From Streptomyces sp. NBC_00513 (lineage in GTDB: Bacteria > Actinomycetota > Actinomycetes > Streptomycetales > Streptomycetaceae), in contig NZ_CP107845.1 of assembly GCF_041431415.1 (NCBI RefSeq), positions 7,378,001 through 7,442,000 on the forward strand: a stretch of DNA of 64,000 nt, in the 5' to 3' direction. Every line of letters begins with the position of its first letter. Position 1 is the stretch's first letter. Under the pieces are notes generated by a model. That model had not been told where the DNA came from, did not search any database, and was given only the letters and a program-made list of their open reading frames with translations. Positions 9,213-16,938 of this stretch are shown in pieces. Both the position numbers and the translations under genes were made by a program.

Positions 9213-10013
9213 ATGCCCACACCCATGCCCACACCCATGACCGCACCCGTCTCCACGCGCTTCGTCGACAAGACCGTGCTCGTCACCGGCGCCGGCTCCG
9301 GCATAGGCCGGACCGTCGCCCTCGCCTTCGCCGCCGAGGGAGCCTCCGTGGTCGTGGCCGGCCGTACGGCCGCCTCGTTGGACGAGACGGTCGCGCTCAT
9401 CGAGAAGCGGGGAGGCGCGGCCGTCGCCGTCACCGCGGACGTGACCCGCGCCGAGGACGTCCGGGCCCTGGTCGACCGTACGGTCGAACGCTTCGGCAGC
9501 CTCGACGTCGCCGTCAACAACGCGGGCATCTTCCGGGGCGGAACGGCCGTCGCCGACCTGCCCGAGGAAGAGTGGCGCACCATGCTCGACGTCAACGTGA
9601 CCGGTGTGCTCCTCGGCCTCCAGGCCGAGGTCGCCCAGATGCGTCGTCAGCCGACCGGCGGGGCGATCGTCAACATCTCCTCCAACCTGGGCGCACACAC
9701 CCGCGTCCAGGGCGCGGCCGGCTACATCGCGACCAAGGCGGCCGTATCCGCCCTGACCCGCGCCGCGGCCCTCGACCACATCGCCGACGGGGTGCGCGTG
9801 AACGCGGTCAGCCCCGGCCCGTCGGCCACCGGAATGTCCCTGGAGCCGGGCGAGAGCGACGAGGGCCGCGCGCTTCGCATGAAGGACGAGTCGCCCCTGG
9901 GTCGGGTGTCCTCCACCGAGGAGATCGCGGCGGCCGTGCTGTACCTGGCCTCGCGGGAGGCCGCTTCCGTGGTCGGCGCCGACCTGGTGGTCGACGGCGG
10001 CGCCTCCGCCTGA
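9213..10013 (+). CDS. Short-chain dehydrogenase/reductase (SDR)
   Basis: 266 aa classical SDR. The nucleotide-binding motif TGAGSGIG is near residues 26-33, NNAG is near 105, and the catalytic Ser-Tyr-Lys appears as NISS, then YIATK. The late segment SPGPSATGM and the C-terminal VVDGGAS are standard. An NAD(P)-dependent alcohol/ketone oxidoreductase is expected; substrate unknown. AAGGAG lies upstream of ATG 9213. The gene opens with a 12-base unit repeated so that ATG codons fall at 9213, 9225 and 9237, giving three possible starts; the last still leaves a full domain. Probably repressed by the TetR at 8534. Confidence 0.93.
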   Translation: MPTPMPTPMTAPVSTRFVDKTVLVTGAGSGIGRTVALAFAAEGASVVVAGRTAASLDETVALIEKRGGAAVAVTADVTRAEDVRALVDRTVERFGSLDVAVNNAGIFRGGTAVADLPEEEWRTMLDVNVTGVLLGLQAEVAQMRRQPTGGAIVNISSNLGAHTRVQGAAGYIATKAAVSALTRAAALDHIADGVRVNAVSPGPSATGMSLEPGESDEGRALRMKDESPLGRVSSTEEIAAAVLYLASREAASVVGADLVVDGGASA

Positions 10014-10023
10014 ACCGTGCGAA

Positions 10024-10059
10024 GCCCCGCCGGGTGTGCTGTTCGGCGCCTGGCGGGGC
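10024..10059. terminator. Hairpin between convergent SDR and small unknown gene
   Basis: GCCCCGCC (10024-10031) pairs with GGCGGGGC (10052-10059) across a 20-base loop, between two convergent stops. There is no clear T-tract; bidirectional termination is inferred. Confidence 0.5.
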
Positions 10060-10082
10060 GGGTGGGGGAGCGTGCGAGAGGG

Positions 10083-10403
10083 TCAGTCCACGTCGAGGTG
10101 GTACACGCCCGCCTTGGCGTCGGCGAAGAGGGTGAACCGCACCTCGGGGGCCGTGTCGCCCCGGGAGAGGCCCGAGTCCGAGGAGTCGGCGGAGTACGAG
10201 GGGTCGTTGAGGTCCGTGAGGTCCGCGAGGTCGACCTCCACGGGTTCGGCGTCGACCAGGACGAACTCGCCGTAGGCGTCGAAGTCGCCCGGCGCGTCCG
10301 CCACGCCGACGTGGATCGGGGTGTCGTCGGGGAGTCCCGCGAGGACGGACCGGAGGCGCCCGGCGGTCCAGACCTGAGGTGTGTGCTCGAACGTGTCTGC
10401 CAT
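10083..10403 (-). CDS. Small conserved protein, possibly DUF6225-like
   Basis: 106 aa from ATG 10403. The predicted longer frame upstream is G/C-biased noise. The protein is acidic and resembles a small Streptomyces family (features HTPQVWTAGRL and LPDDTPIHVGVAD near the N-terminus, acidic middle, FTLFADAKAGVYHLDVD at the C-terminus). It looks like a compact soluble alpha/beta protein without signal or TM segment. The family name is from memory and uncertain; no function can be assigned. Confidence 0.7.
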   Translation of the reverse strand: MADTFEHTPQVWTAGRLRSVLAGLPDDTPIHVGVADAPGDFDAYGEFVLVDAEPVEVDLADLTDLNDPSYSADSSDSGLSRGDTAPEVRFTLFADAKAGVYHLDVD

Positions 10404-10526
10404 GAGCCGAGGGTAGTGGCGCCGCCGCGGCGCCCCCGGTACCGCCGCGCCGAGCCCTCCGGGCGGGCGCACCCCGGGCGGGCGCACCCAGGCCGGGCGC
10501 GCGCGACACGGCGGCGCGCGAACGTG

Positions 10527-11114
10527 TCACCCGGCCCCGGGCGCGGCCGCCGCACCGCGGACGACCGCCCGGGTCCGAGGGTTCACGACCACCGGGCAGG
10601 AGTTCCACAGCTCCACCCCGGCGGCCAGGAGCCCCCGTACCGCCCCTTCCTCGGCGGGAGTCCAGGTGGAGCACTCGCCCGCGAACAACTTCTCGTAGGC
10701 GCCGTCGTGGATCGCCTCCTGCCGGGGCAGCCGATCGACGGCGCCCAGGCCACGGGCCAGATCCTCGAAGAAGTTCCACGCCTCCAACACCGCACCCGGG
10801 GGCGCCGTGCGACCCACCGGATCGTCCAGCCATCGCTGGACCCGCGTCAGGTCCAGCAGACCGACCTCGTGGGCCGCGAGCCCGCGCCCCCGCCGATCCG
10901 CGTACGTCCTCGCCCGCCGGGCCGTCGCGAACACCGGCAGGCAACGGTGTCCGGCCGCCGGCAGGGCGACCACCCGGTCGGGCGTGTCGCCGCGTCCGCC
11001 GAGCCACAGCACCACCGCGCCGCGTTCGCGTCCGCGCACGCGGTACGCGTACAGCCGGCCGCCCCCGCCGCTCCGTCGGAACGCGTCCGGCCCGTCACCC
11101 TCGATCTCCGTCAC
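10527..11114 (-). CDS. Hypothetical protein
   Basis: 195 aa from GTG 11114, the point where codon bias becomes typical. Not recognised. It appears soluble, with a beta-rich first half (RLYAYRVRGRERGAVVLWLG) and a helical second half containing a Trp-rich stretch around VLEAWNFFEDLARGL. No catalytic motif is visible. It is divergent from the serine-hydrolase-like gene at 11269. The start is uncertain because no strong Shine-Dalgarno is present. Confidence 0.6.
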   Translation of the reverse strand: MTEIEGDGPDAFRRSGGGGRLYAYRVRGRERGAVVLWLGGRGDTPDRVVALPAAGHRCLPVFATARRARTYADRRGRGLAAHEVGLLDLTRVQRWLDDPVGRTAPPGAVLEAWNFFEDLARGLGAVDRLPRQEAIHDGAYEKLFAGECSTWTPAEEGAVRGLLAAGVELWNSCPVVVNPRTRAVVRGAAAAPGAG

Positions 11115-11268
11115 CCGCCCACCCTGACAGGACCCGCCCGGCAACGGCACGGCAGGTCCCTCGGCGGCCGGCCCGCCCCCTGCCCCTGCGATTCCGGTGG
11201 GGGCCGGGCGTGACCAGGGCGTTTCCAGGCGGAATGCGCCGGTTCGGGTGCTCGCCCACACTGTGAGG

Positions 11269-12474
11269 ATGAGGCGTACTCGGACGGTACTGCTCGCCCT
11301 CGCCGGCCTGCTCGCCGCGGTCGTTCCGGCCGGGACCGCCGCGTCGGTCTCCACCGCTCCGGCGCCGCGAGGCTGCGCCGCCTCGCCGGGCCCCGCCCAG
11401 GGCCGGGCGAGGCAGGTCCTCGACATCGCCGAGCGGGCACGGCGGGAGTTCGATCTGAACTCGGTGATCCTGCGCGTCACCTCCGGCGACGAGGACGTGC
11501 TCACCACGGCCCTCGGCGAGTCGATGACGGGCGTCCCCGCCCGACCGTCGATGCACTTCCGCACGGGATCCGTGGGCATCGTCTACATGGCGACCGTCCT
11601 GCTCCAGCTCGTCGAGCAGGGCAAAGTCGCACTGGACGATCCGGTCTCCCGGTGGTTGCCCGACCTGCCGCACGGTTCGGAGATCACCCTGCGGATGCTC
11701 GGCGCCTCCACGTCGGGCCTCCACGACTACGTCACCGACCCGAAGTTCCTCGCCGCCCTCGAAGCCGCCCCCTTCCGCGAGTGGACCGCGAACGACGTGA
11801 ACGACTACGCCACCTCGCAGCCGCTCCTCTACAAGCCCGGCACCAACTGGAGCTACTCGCACGCCAACTTCCAACTGCTCGGCGCGGCACTGGAGAAGAT
11901 CAGCGGCATGCCGTTGCAGCGCCTGCTCACCGAACGCGTCTTCGGCCCGCTCGGCCTGAGCCAGACCGGCAACCAGTACACCCCGGAGATCCCGGCCGCC
12001 GTACTGCACGCCTTCACCTCGGAGCGCGGCAGGTACGAGGAATCCACCTTCTGGAACCCGTCGTGGACCACGGCCCGCGGCGCCGTCCTCACCGGCGACA
12101 TCTGCGACCTGGCCCGTTCGGCCCGGGGCATCGGCACCGGTGAGTTGCTGTCCGCGCAGTCCTTCAAGACCCAGCTCGACCCGGGCACGATCGGCCTGGG
12201 CCGCGCCACGGCCGACTGCCCGGCCACGGTCTGCCTGACGAACACCCCCGCCACGCACTTCGGATTCGGCGTCCTGGTCATCAACGGCTGGATCCTGACG
12301 AACCCGTCCTTCTCGGGATACGCGGCGATCCAGGCCTACCTGCCGGCCGACCGCCTCTCCATCGCGGTCTCGACCACGAAGGGACCCAAGAGCCCCGAGG
12401 GCAACCAGGCCGAGAAGATCGCCGAGCGCATCGCCGCGGTTCTCACTCCCGAACACCCCCTCAAGGCCAATTGA
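11269..12474 (+). CDS. Secreted serine-hydrolase/beta-lactamase-fold protein, probably catalytically dead
   Basis: 401 aa, signal peptide about residues 1-26. The fold is that of class C beta-lactamase and D-Ala-D-Ala carboxypeptidase-like serine hydrolases, with close framework similarity to the intact paralogue at 52905-54146 (LLQLVEQGKVALDDPVSRWL, PGTNWSYSHANFQLLG). In the SxxK position it reads S101-V-G-I104 (bases 11569-11580), so the general-base Lys is Ile. The second motif is YSH (196-198) instead of YSN. Ser remains, but without Lys normal acylation is not expected. A binding or regulatory role, or loss of function, is inferred. The start ATG 11269 is chosen for the signal peptide. 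Confidence 0.82.
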   Translation: MRRTRTVLLALAGLLAAVVPAGTAASVSTAPAPRGCAASPGPAQGRARQVLDIAERARREFDLNSVILRVTSGDEDVLTTALGESMTGVPARPSMHFRTGSVGIVYMATVLLQLVEQGKVALDDPVSRWLPDLPHGSEITLRMLGASTSGLHDYVTDPKFLAALEAAPFREWTANDVNDYATSQPLLYKPGTNWSYSHANFQLLGAALEKISGMPLQRLLTERVFGPLGLSQTGNQYTPEIPAAVLHAFTSERGRYEESTFWNPSWTTARGAVLTGDICDLARSARGIGTGELLSAQSFKTQLDPGTIGLGRATADCPATVCLTNTPATHFGFGVLVINGWILTNPSFSGYAAIQAYLPADRLSIAVSTTKGPKSPEGNQAEKIAERIAAVLTPEHPLKAN

Positions 12475-12492
12475 CGCCCCCTCAGTCTGGTG

Positions 12493-12518
12493 GAGCAGCA
12501 CTCTAGAGCAGTACTCTG
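12493..12518. promoter_or_regulatory. Tandem 13-bp repeat before TetR gene, candidate operator
   Basis: GAGCAG(C/T)ACTCT(A/G) is repeated head-to-tail at 12493-12505 and 12506-12518. Each copy also contains AGAG/CTCT dyad elements. It ends 6 bases before the TetR start at 12525, a typical place for autorepression. Confidence 0.5.
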
Positions 12519-12524
12519 GCGGTC

Positions 12525-13157
12525 ATGACGGGTTCCGCCACGTGTGAACGCATCCTCACCGCCGCGCTGGACTGCTTCCTTGAGAACGGTGTCCAGCGCA
12601 CGACGGTGGAACAGGTCCGCAAGCGCGCGGACGTCAGCAACGGCAGCTTCTTCCACCACTTCCGCACCAAGAACGAACTCGCCGAGGCGGTCTACCTTCA
12701 AGGCCTCGAACTGCACCAGGCCGAACTGTCGGCCGTGTTGACCCCCATGGCCGGGCTGCGCGCCGGAGTGGAAGGGGTCGTGCGCCGCCACCTCGCGTGG
12801 GTGGAGGCCAACCCGAGGCACGCCGCGTTCCTGTTGGCGCCACCCGACTGGAGCGCGCCCCGCGACGCGCCCGTGATCACGGCCCACAGCCGGGAGTTCT
12901 TCCTGACCGTCGCCCGCTGGCTGCGGGCCCGAGGCTGGGACGACACACCCGCACTCGGCGTGCTCGTCGCCGTGTGGATCGGCCCCGCCCACGCGTACAC
13001 GCGCGGCCGGCTGCCCGACGAGGCCGCCACACCCGCCGCGGAGGCGACGGCACTGGCCGAGGCCGCCTGGCACGCCCTGTGCCCGCACTTCCCGACACCC
13101 CGCCCGCAGGACGGCTCGCAGGACGGTCCGCAAGGCCGCCCGGAGGACTCACGATGA
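12525..13157 (+). CDS. TetR/AcrR family transcriptional regulator
   Basis: 210 aa. The HTH is about residues 8-55 (RTTVEQVRKRADVSNGSFF, then HHF), followed by a helical sensor domain and a disordered tail containing repeated QDG units. Its stop overlaps the ATG of the next gene (ATGA), so the two are co-translated and the downstream DinB-type protein is probably under its control. A 13-bp tandem repeat immediately upstream is the likely operator. Confidence 0.9.
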   Translation: MTGSATCERILTAALDCFLENGVQRTTVEQVRKRADVSNGSFFHHFRTKNELAEAVYLQGLELHQAELSAVLTPMAGLRAGVEGVVRRHLAWVEANPRHAAFLLAPPDWSAPRDAPVITAHSREFFLTVARWLRARGWDDTPALGVLVAVWIGPAHAYTRGRLPDEAATPAAEATALAEAAWHALCPHFPTPRPQDGSQDGPQGRPEDSR

Positions 13158-13720
13158 ACCCGACCGTCGCCCGCTACCAGCGGGCCCTGGACGGCGTCGG
13201 CGACGTCCTGCGCCGCATCCCGGCCGACCGCCTGCGCAGCCCCTCGCCCTGCCCCGGATGGACCACCCTGCACGTGCTGGGACACGTCATCGACGGGCAG
13301 CGGCAGATCGCGGCCCTGCTCACCGGAGACGGGCCGCGCGCGCCCCGACCGGATCCGCTCGAACTCGTCACGGGGGACCCGGAGGCGGACTGGCTCGCCG
13401 CGTACACGTCCATGCGGGAGTTGCTTGAGGTCACCGACCCGAACGGGCTCGTTCCCTCGCACCACGGCGAGGTGTCGTCCCAATGGGTGCTCGCGACCGC
13501 CGCCATCGAGCCGCTCGTTCACACCTGGGACCTCGCGCGGGCCGGGGGCGTCGAGGTTTCCCTGGACGACGAGTCCGTGGACGCGTGCCTGGCGGCCGTC
13601 ACCCCGATGGCGGGGCGGTTCGCCGCCACGGGCATGTACGCGCCCGCCGTGCCCCTCCCCGGGCACGCGAGTCCTCGACAGCGACTCCTGGGACTGTTGG
13701 GACGCCGGGACGACGTCTGA
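13154..13720 (+). CDS. DinB-like metal-binding protein (TIGR03086 / maleylpyruvate isomerase type)
   Basis: 188 aa from ATG 13154, overlapping the TetR stop by 4 bases. It belongs to the DinB/mycothiol-dependent maleylpyruvate isomerase N-terminal domain superfamily: CPGWTTLHVLGHVIDGQR near residues 33-50 and the HTWDLARA segment near 123-130 supply the usual metal-ligand His residues of the four-helix bundle. Such proteins often handle thiol-dependent detoxification in actinobacteria. The substrate is not evident. Pairing with a TetR suggests induction by a small toxic compound. Confidence 0.8.
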   Translation: MNPTVARYQRALDGVGDVLRRIPADRLRSPSPCPGWTTLHVLGHVIDGQRQIAALLTGDGPRAPRPDPLELVTGDPEADWLAAYTSMRELLEVTDPNGLVPSHHGEVSSQWVLATAAIEPLVHTWDLARAGGVEVSLDDESVDACLAAVTPMAGRFAATGMYAPAVPLPGHASPRQRLLGLLGRRDDV

Positions 13721-13763
13721 TCCGACACCCCGGGCGCCACGGGAACGTGCGCGCCCGGGGCTC

Positions 13764-14750
13764 CTACGGTGCGTCGAGGGGGTCGGGGCCCAGCAGTTGG
13801 AGTCCGGTGTCCTCACCGAAGAGGCCCTCCACCCAGTTGGTCTGGTAGATCGTGTCGAGGTAGCGCTCGCCGAGGTCCGGGGCGATGGCGACGGCGGTGA
13901 GGCCCGCGGTGTCGTGCCGGGCCAGCCATTGCGTCGCGCCGCCGACCACCGTGCCGGTCGAGCCGCCGAACAGGAAACCCCGTCGGGCGAGGAGGCGGCA
14001 GGTGCGGATGGTGTCCTTCTCCTCGACGCACACCGCCTCGTCCACGAAGGACTCGTCGAGCAGCGGAGGGCGAACGCTCATCCCCAGACCGGGGATCATG
14101 CGGCGCCCGGGCGCTCCGCCGAACGTCACGGATCCGACGCTGTCCACGGCGACGACGGTCACCGGACGGTGCCACTGGCTGAACCAGCGGGCACAGCCCA
14201 TGAGCGTGCCGGTGGTTCCGGCTCCCACGAACAGGACGTCCAACCGGGGGAAGGCGCGGGCGATGGCCGGAGCCGTCCGGTTGTAGTGGGCCCGCCAGTT
14301 GGCCGGGTTGGTGTACTGGCTGAGCCACACGTACCGCGGGTCCCGCGCGCACAGCCGGCGCACGTAGTCGAGCCGTGCCGTGAGGAAGCTGCCGTTGTCC
14401 TCGTGGCCGGTGACGACGTGGACCTCACTGCCCAACGCCTCCATCATCAACCGGGTCGCCAGATTGCAGCGGGAGTCGGTCACACAGACGAACCGGTACC
14501 CCTTGCTCGCCGCGATCACGCTCAGTGCCACGCCCAGGTTCCCGGACGAGGACTCCACGAGGGTCGAACCGGGTGTCAGGATCCCTTCTCGCTCGGCGGA
14601 CTCCACCATCTCGGCCGCGGCCTTCAACTTGACCGAGCCGGCGAAGTTGAAGCCCTCGCACTTCAGGAACAGCGGGCATCCGAGGGTGGGTCGGAGGTCC
14701 ACGTACAGCTCTTCCTCGTTGAACGCCTGGGGGACGGATATGACGTGCAC
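13764..14750 (-). CDS. sbnA: SbnA-like PLP enzyme for 2,3-diaminopropionate synthesis
   Basis: 328 aa from GTG 14750, fixed by AGGAGG five bases upstream. It belongs to the cysteine synthase fold: PLP Lys in GSVKLKAAAEM near residues 44-54, the substrate loop SSSGNLG, and the phosphate loop GAGTTGTLMG. It lies beside an SbnB homologue. In characterised pairs SbnA joins O-phosphoserine and glutamate to give N-(1-amino-1-carboxy-2-ethyl)glutamate, which SbnB oxidatively cleaves to L-2,3-diaminopropionate and 2-oxoglutarate. Assignment by family and context; a plain cysteine synthase is less likely. Last gene of the leftward five-gene operon, 11 bases after sbnB. Confidence 0.85.
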   Translation of the reverse strand: MHVISVPQAFNEEELYVDLRPTLGCPLFLKCEGFNFAGSVKLKAAAEMVESAEREGILTPGSTLVESSSGNLGVALSVIAASKGYRFVCVTDSRCNLATRLMMEALGSEVHVVTGHEDNGSFLTARLDYVRRLCARDPRYVWLSQYTNPANWRAHYNRTAPAIARAFPRLDVLFVGAGTTGTLMGCARWFSQWHRPVTVVAVDSVGSVTFGGAPGRRMIPGLGMSVRPPLLDESFVDEAVCVEEKDTIRTCRLLARRGFLFGGSTGTVVGGATQWLARHDTAGLTAVAIAPDLGERYLDTIYQTNWVEGLFGEDTGLQLLGPDPLDAP

Positions 14751-14761
14751 GATGGCCTCCT

Positions 14762-15940
14762 CTATCCGTACCTGCGCACTTCGTGGAAGAAGTGGTCGAT
14801 GACCTGGAGTTCCCCGGACCGGTTCACCTCGTCGTAGACGTACTTGCCGACGGCCAGGTCGAGCACTCCGAGGCCGAACGGGGAGAACACGACGGGCCCG
14901 TCCCCGCCCACCGTCACCCGACCGGCCATCACGTCGTCCAACGTCCCGCGGACGAACCGGCGGTCGCCCGTGAGCTGTTCGGTCAGATGCGGGGACGTGG
15001 CGGCCCGTAGACAGTGGTCGACGTCGTCCACGATGTTGGTCGAAGCCAGCAGGACCCGCGGCGCGAGGTCGCGCAGCGAGATGTGCAGCACCACCGGAGC
15101 GTGGGCGAACCACGCGGGGTCCTCCACGTGCGGCCGGTCGGCGACGGTCGCGAAGACCACCAGGTCACTGAGACGGATCAGGCTCTCCGGGTCGTCGTGG
15201 ACGGTGATCCGGCCCGGCGCGCCCGATTGTTCCAGGTACAGCCGGAAGCCCGCGCAACTGCGGGCGCTGAGGTCGTGGACCCCGATCTCGTCGAAGGTCC
15301 AGCCGGTGGCCGCCAGGAACGTGTGCACGTAGCGCGCGATCAGTCCCGTGCCGAAGAACCCGACGCGCGGCGGCCGGGACCGGCCGCGGGTGAGCCAGTC
15401 GGCGGCCAGGGCGGCGGAGGCCGCGGTTCTGCTCGCGCTGATGATGGAACTCTCCAGACAGGCGAACGGGTAGCCCGTGACGGGGTCGTTGAGGATCAGT
15501 ACGGCCGAGGCCCTGGGCAGGTCCGCCGAGACGTTCCCCGGGAAGCTGGAGATCCACTTCAGCCCGTCCACGGGGTCCGCTCCGCCGATGGAGGCGGGCA
15601 GCGCGATCATCCGGGACGACGGACGGTCCGCGAAGCGCAGGAACGTGGACGGCGGGTTCACCGACCGGCCGGCGCCGTGCAGCCGGTACGTCTCCTCGAC
15701 CACCTTCACCAGGTGTTCCTCGCGCCCCTGGAGGGCATGCCGGACCTGCTCTCCCGGGATCACGGCGAACGGGGGGATGGAGAGCGGGGGGACGGAGAGC
15801 GGGGGAACGGAGATCGGCTCGGGCGACGCGGTCCGACGAGCCATCGGATCCGGGGCCGGGTCCGGTGCCGCGGGCGCTGCCGGGCTCCGAGCCGGAGCCC
15901 GCGTCGGTGTCGCCGTCGTGTGGGCGTCGGTGGTGGTCAT
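14762..15940 (-). CDS. sbnB: SbnB-like dehydrogenase (ornithine cyclodeaminase family)
   Basis: 392 aa from ATG 15940, overlapping the oxygenase stop by 4 bases. The core (from about residue 55, FAVIPGEQV) is the ornithine cyclodeaminase/mu-crystallin fold with NAD site GFFGTGLIARYVH. It should cleave the SbnA product to L-2,3-diaminopropionate, 2-oxoglutarate and NADH. It is about 50 residues longer than usual: the N-terminus is a low-complexity Pro/Ala/Thr linker ending in three pentapeptide repeats (ISVPP, LSVPP, LSIPP). A later start at MARRTASPEP is possible but lacks a better ribosome site. Confidence 0.85.
   Translation of the reverse strand: MTTTDAHTTATPTRAPARSPAAPAAPDPAPDPMARRTASPEPISVPPLSVPPLSIPPFAVIPGEQVRHALQGREEHLVKVVEETYRLHGAGRSVNPPSTFLRFADRPSSRMIALPASIGGADPVDGLKWISSFPGNVSADLPRASAVLILNDPVTGYPFACLESSIISASRTAASAALAADWLTRGRSRPPRVGFFGTGLIARYVHTFLAATGWTFDEIGVHDLSARSCAGFRLYLEQSGAPGRITVHDDPESLIRLSDLVVFATVADRPHVEDPAWFAHAPVVLHISLRDLAPRVLLASTNIVDDVDHCLRAATSPHLTEQLTGDRRFVRGTLDDVMAGRVTVGGDGPVVFSPFGLGVLDLAVGKYVYDEVNRSGELQVIDHFFHEVRRYG
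15779..15823. repeat. 15-bp tandem repeats in the sbnB-like linker
   Basis: GGAGAGCGGGGGGAC at 15779-15793 is followed by a 14/15 copy at 15794-15808 and a degraded third copy. On the coding strand they make the pentapeptide repeat of the SbnB-like N-terminal linker. Confidence 0.8.
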
Positions 15941-16938
15941 GGGACGGTCACCTCGATGGTCGGCGCGCAGTCCGGCAGCCGCAGAGGATCGGCCATGGCC
16001 ACGACCACGTCTCTCGGACCCCGGAAGGGTTCCCTGGCGTGTGCGGTGCGGAGGTTGTCCAGCAGCAGCAGGTCCCCTGTCCGCCAGGGCCGACGGACGG
16101 TGTGGGCCTCGTACACCGAGTTGATGCGCCGGACGGTGTCCTCGGTGAGGGGTTCGCCGTTGCCGTGAAGGGTGTTGAAGGGCAGTCCGTCGGCGCCGTA
16201 CTCGTCGACGAGGTACTCGCGGATCTCGGGGTCGAGCGTCCACTCGTTGAGGAAGGCGATCTGGTTGAACCAGCACCGTTGCCCGCCGATCGGATGGCGC
16301 ACCACGGCGCTGCGACGCTGTGTGGTGCGCAGCGTGCCGTCCGGCAGCCAGTCGAAGTCGATCGCGTTGTCCCGGCAGTGGCGTGCGATCACGTCCCGGT
16401 CCTCGGTGCCGAAGGCCTCCGCGACGGAGGCTCCGATCTCGTCGTTGTAGCTGCGGGTGAGGATCCACCCCTCCCGTTCGAACCGGTCGGTCAGTTTACT
16501 CGGCAGGGCTTCGAGGACCGCCGTCGAGTCGGCCACCGCGGTGGCACCGCCCTCCTCGGGCGCCTGGACGCATCCGAAGAGCATCAGTGACGGGAACGCG
16601 TGGGCGTAGCTGAGTTCGTGGTGCATGCACATGGGTTGGTTCGTGGGCCACTTCGTCGAGGAGTAGACGCCTTCCGCGTACGTGTGACGGGGCGCGAATG
16701 CCTCCCTCTCGGTCACCGGCGGCGCACCGAGCCGGTGCAGGATCGCGCCGACCCGTGGCGCGTCGTCGATGTCCAGACCGCGTACCAGGACGGCCCCGTG
16801 GTCGACGGTCGCCGCGCGCAGCGCGTCCCGGTGTCGGGCCACCCAGTCGGTGGGGTCGGCGGTCTCGACGCGCAGGATCGGGAGTTCGTCCGGCCGGGGG
16901 CGGGTGTCGAGGAGCGTGGACGGGAGGGTGGCGGTCAT
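15937..16938 (-). CDS. SyrP/TauD-like Fe(II)/2-oxoglutarate-dependent oxygenase
   Basis: 333 aa from ATG 16938, with AGGAG 6-10 bases upstream inside the tail of the NRPS gene; its ATGA overlaps the NRPS stop. The family is TauD/clavaminate-synthase-like, close in pattern to SyrP-type hydroxylases of NRPS clusters. The iron site appears as an HxE variant in MCMHHELSY, the distal His in NLRTAHAREPF, and the 2-oxoglutarate Arg in GPRDVV. The segment GGATAVADS is typical of the family. Family members hydroxylate amino acids, often carrier-bound. Hydroxylation of diaminopropionate or the finished chain is inferred from context. Confidence 0.85.
   Translation of the reverse strand: MTATLPSTLLDTRPRPDELPILRVETADPTDWVARHRDALRAATVDHGAVLVRGLDIDDAPRVGAILHRLGAPPVTEREAFAPRHTYAEGVYSSTKWPTNQPMCMHHELSYAHAFPSLMLFGCVQAPEEGGATAVADSTAVLEALPSKLTDRFEREGWILTRSYNDEIGASVAEAFGTEDRDVIARHCRDNAIDFDWLPDGTLRTTQRRSAVVRHPIGGQRCWFNQIAFLNEWTLDPEIREYLVDEYGADGLPFNTLHGNGEPLTEDTVRRINSVYEAHTVRRPWRTGDLLLLDNLRTAHAREPFRGPRDVVVAMADPLRLPDCAPTIEVTVP

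Noticed and set aside
13764..14750. Ordinary cysteine synthase (CysK/CysM)
   Set aside because: The coupled SbnB homologue and NRPS context make the diaminopropionate role more likely, although sequence alone cannot exclude it.
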